24,190 nucleotides of DNA from Rhodobacteraceae bacterium UBA3069 (GTDB lineage: Bacteria > Pseudomonadota > Alphaproteobacteria > Rhodobacterales > Rhodobacteraceae). Position 1 is the stretch's first letter; each line of letters starts with the position of its first letter. A program made the position numbers and the translations under genes. The stretch is taken from NCBI GenBank assembly GCA_002366795.1, contig DFBX01000022.1:1-24190 (forward strand), in the 5' to 3' direction. Shown here one piece after another: positions 24,138 to 24,190 of the stretch. The notes beneath the pieces were generated by a model. The model was given only the letters and a program-made list of their open reading frames with translations. It searched no databases and had not been told where the DNA came from.

Positions 24138-24190
24138 ACAATCCTCCCTTTGTCAGCGAGAAGATTACATATACTGCGAGTCCTTGAACA

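Noticed and set aside
1..24190. CRISPR array or insertion sequence
   Set aside because: I saw no regularly spaced repeats and no transposase frame; the only recombinase is the tRNA-linked integrase.

Overview
The window looks like a chromosomal segment of a Rhodobacterales-type alphaproteobacterium. The evidence is the high GC content and the compact order rpmH-rnpA-yidD ... yidC-MOSC-yihA. The proteins also read like that order: an OxyR with the two redox cysteines divergent from katG, and a 600-residue YidC. No species can be assigned from sequence reading alone.

Layout. (1) Positions 1-2346 look like the end of an integrated element. A tyrosine recombinase and one unrecognised protein sit just downstream of the 3' end of a tRNA-Arg(ACG) gene. 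(2) Positions 2424-6121, minus strand, hold a tight run of three genes in the order TVP38/TMEM64 membrane protein, FAD-dependent disulfide oxidoreductase and HAMP-type sensor histidine kinase, closed by a clear intrinsic terminator. (3) Positions 6347-13232, plus strand, hold a strong sigma70-like promoter and the housekeeping run rpmH, rnpA, yidD, ttcA, an EAL-domain protein, yidC, a MOSC protein and yihA. Several of these genes overlap by 1-4 bases, and the run ends at a terminator shared with convergent katG. (4) Positions 13245-16490 hold katG and oxyR, divergently arranged around a 168-base control region, a self-contained peroxide-stress module. (5) Positions 16475-24135 hold what is left of an acyl-CoA (fatty-acid or aromatic side-chain) catabolic cluster.

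Region 5 is the unusual part. Two AMP-dependent acyl-CoA ligases, an SDR, an enoyl-CoA hydratase, a two-domain CaiB-type CoA-transferase, a MaoC hydratase and one or two smaller fragments are all recognisable, but all are broken by frameshifts, internal deletions or a start-codon lesion. Three genes remain open: a MarR regulator, a thiolase-like protein and its DUF35 partner. By contrast, I found no lesion in the roughly 15 kb of ordinary genes to the left. This argues for true decay of one pathway rather than generally poor sequence quality, although sequencing error cannot be fully excluded.

I did not find a clearly new molecular system. The best leads are the decaying catabolic cluster with its surviving thiolase/DUF35 pair, the 10-bp tandem duplication that misplaces the MaoC start codon, the matched leaders of two divergent genes in that cluster, and the TVP38-oxidoreductase pair whose oxidoreductase has Tyr in place of the usual C-terminal catalytic His.
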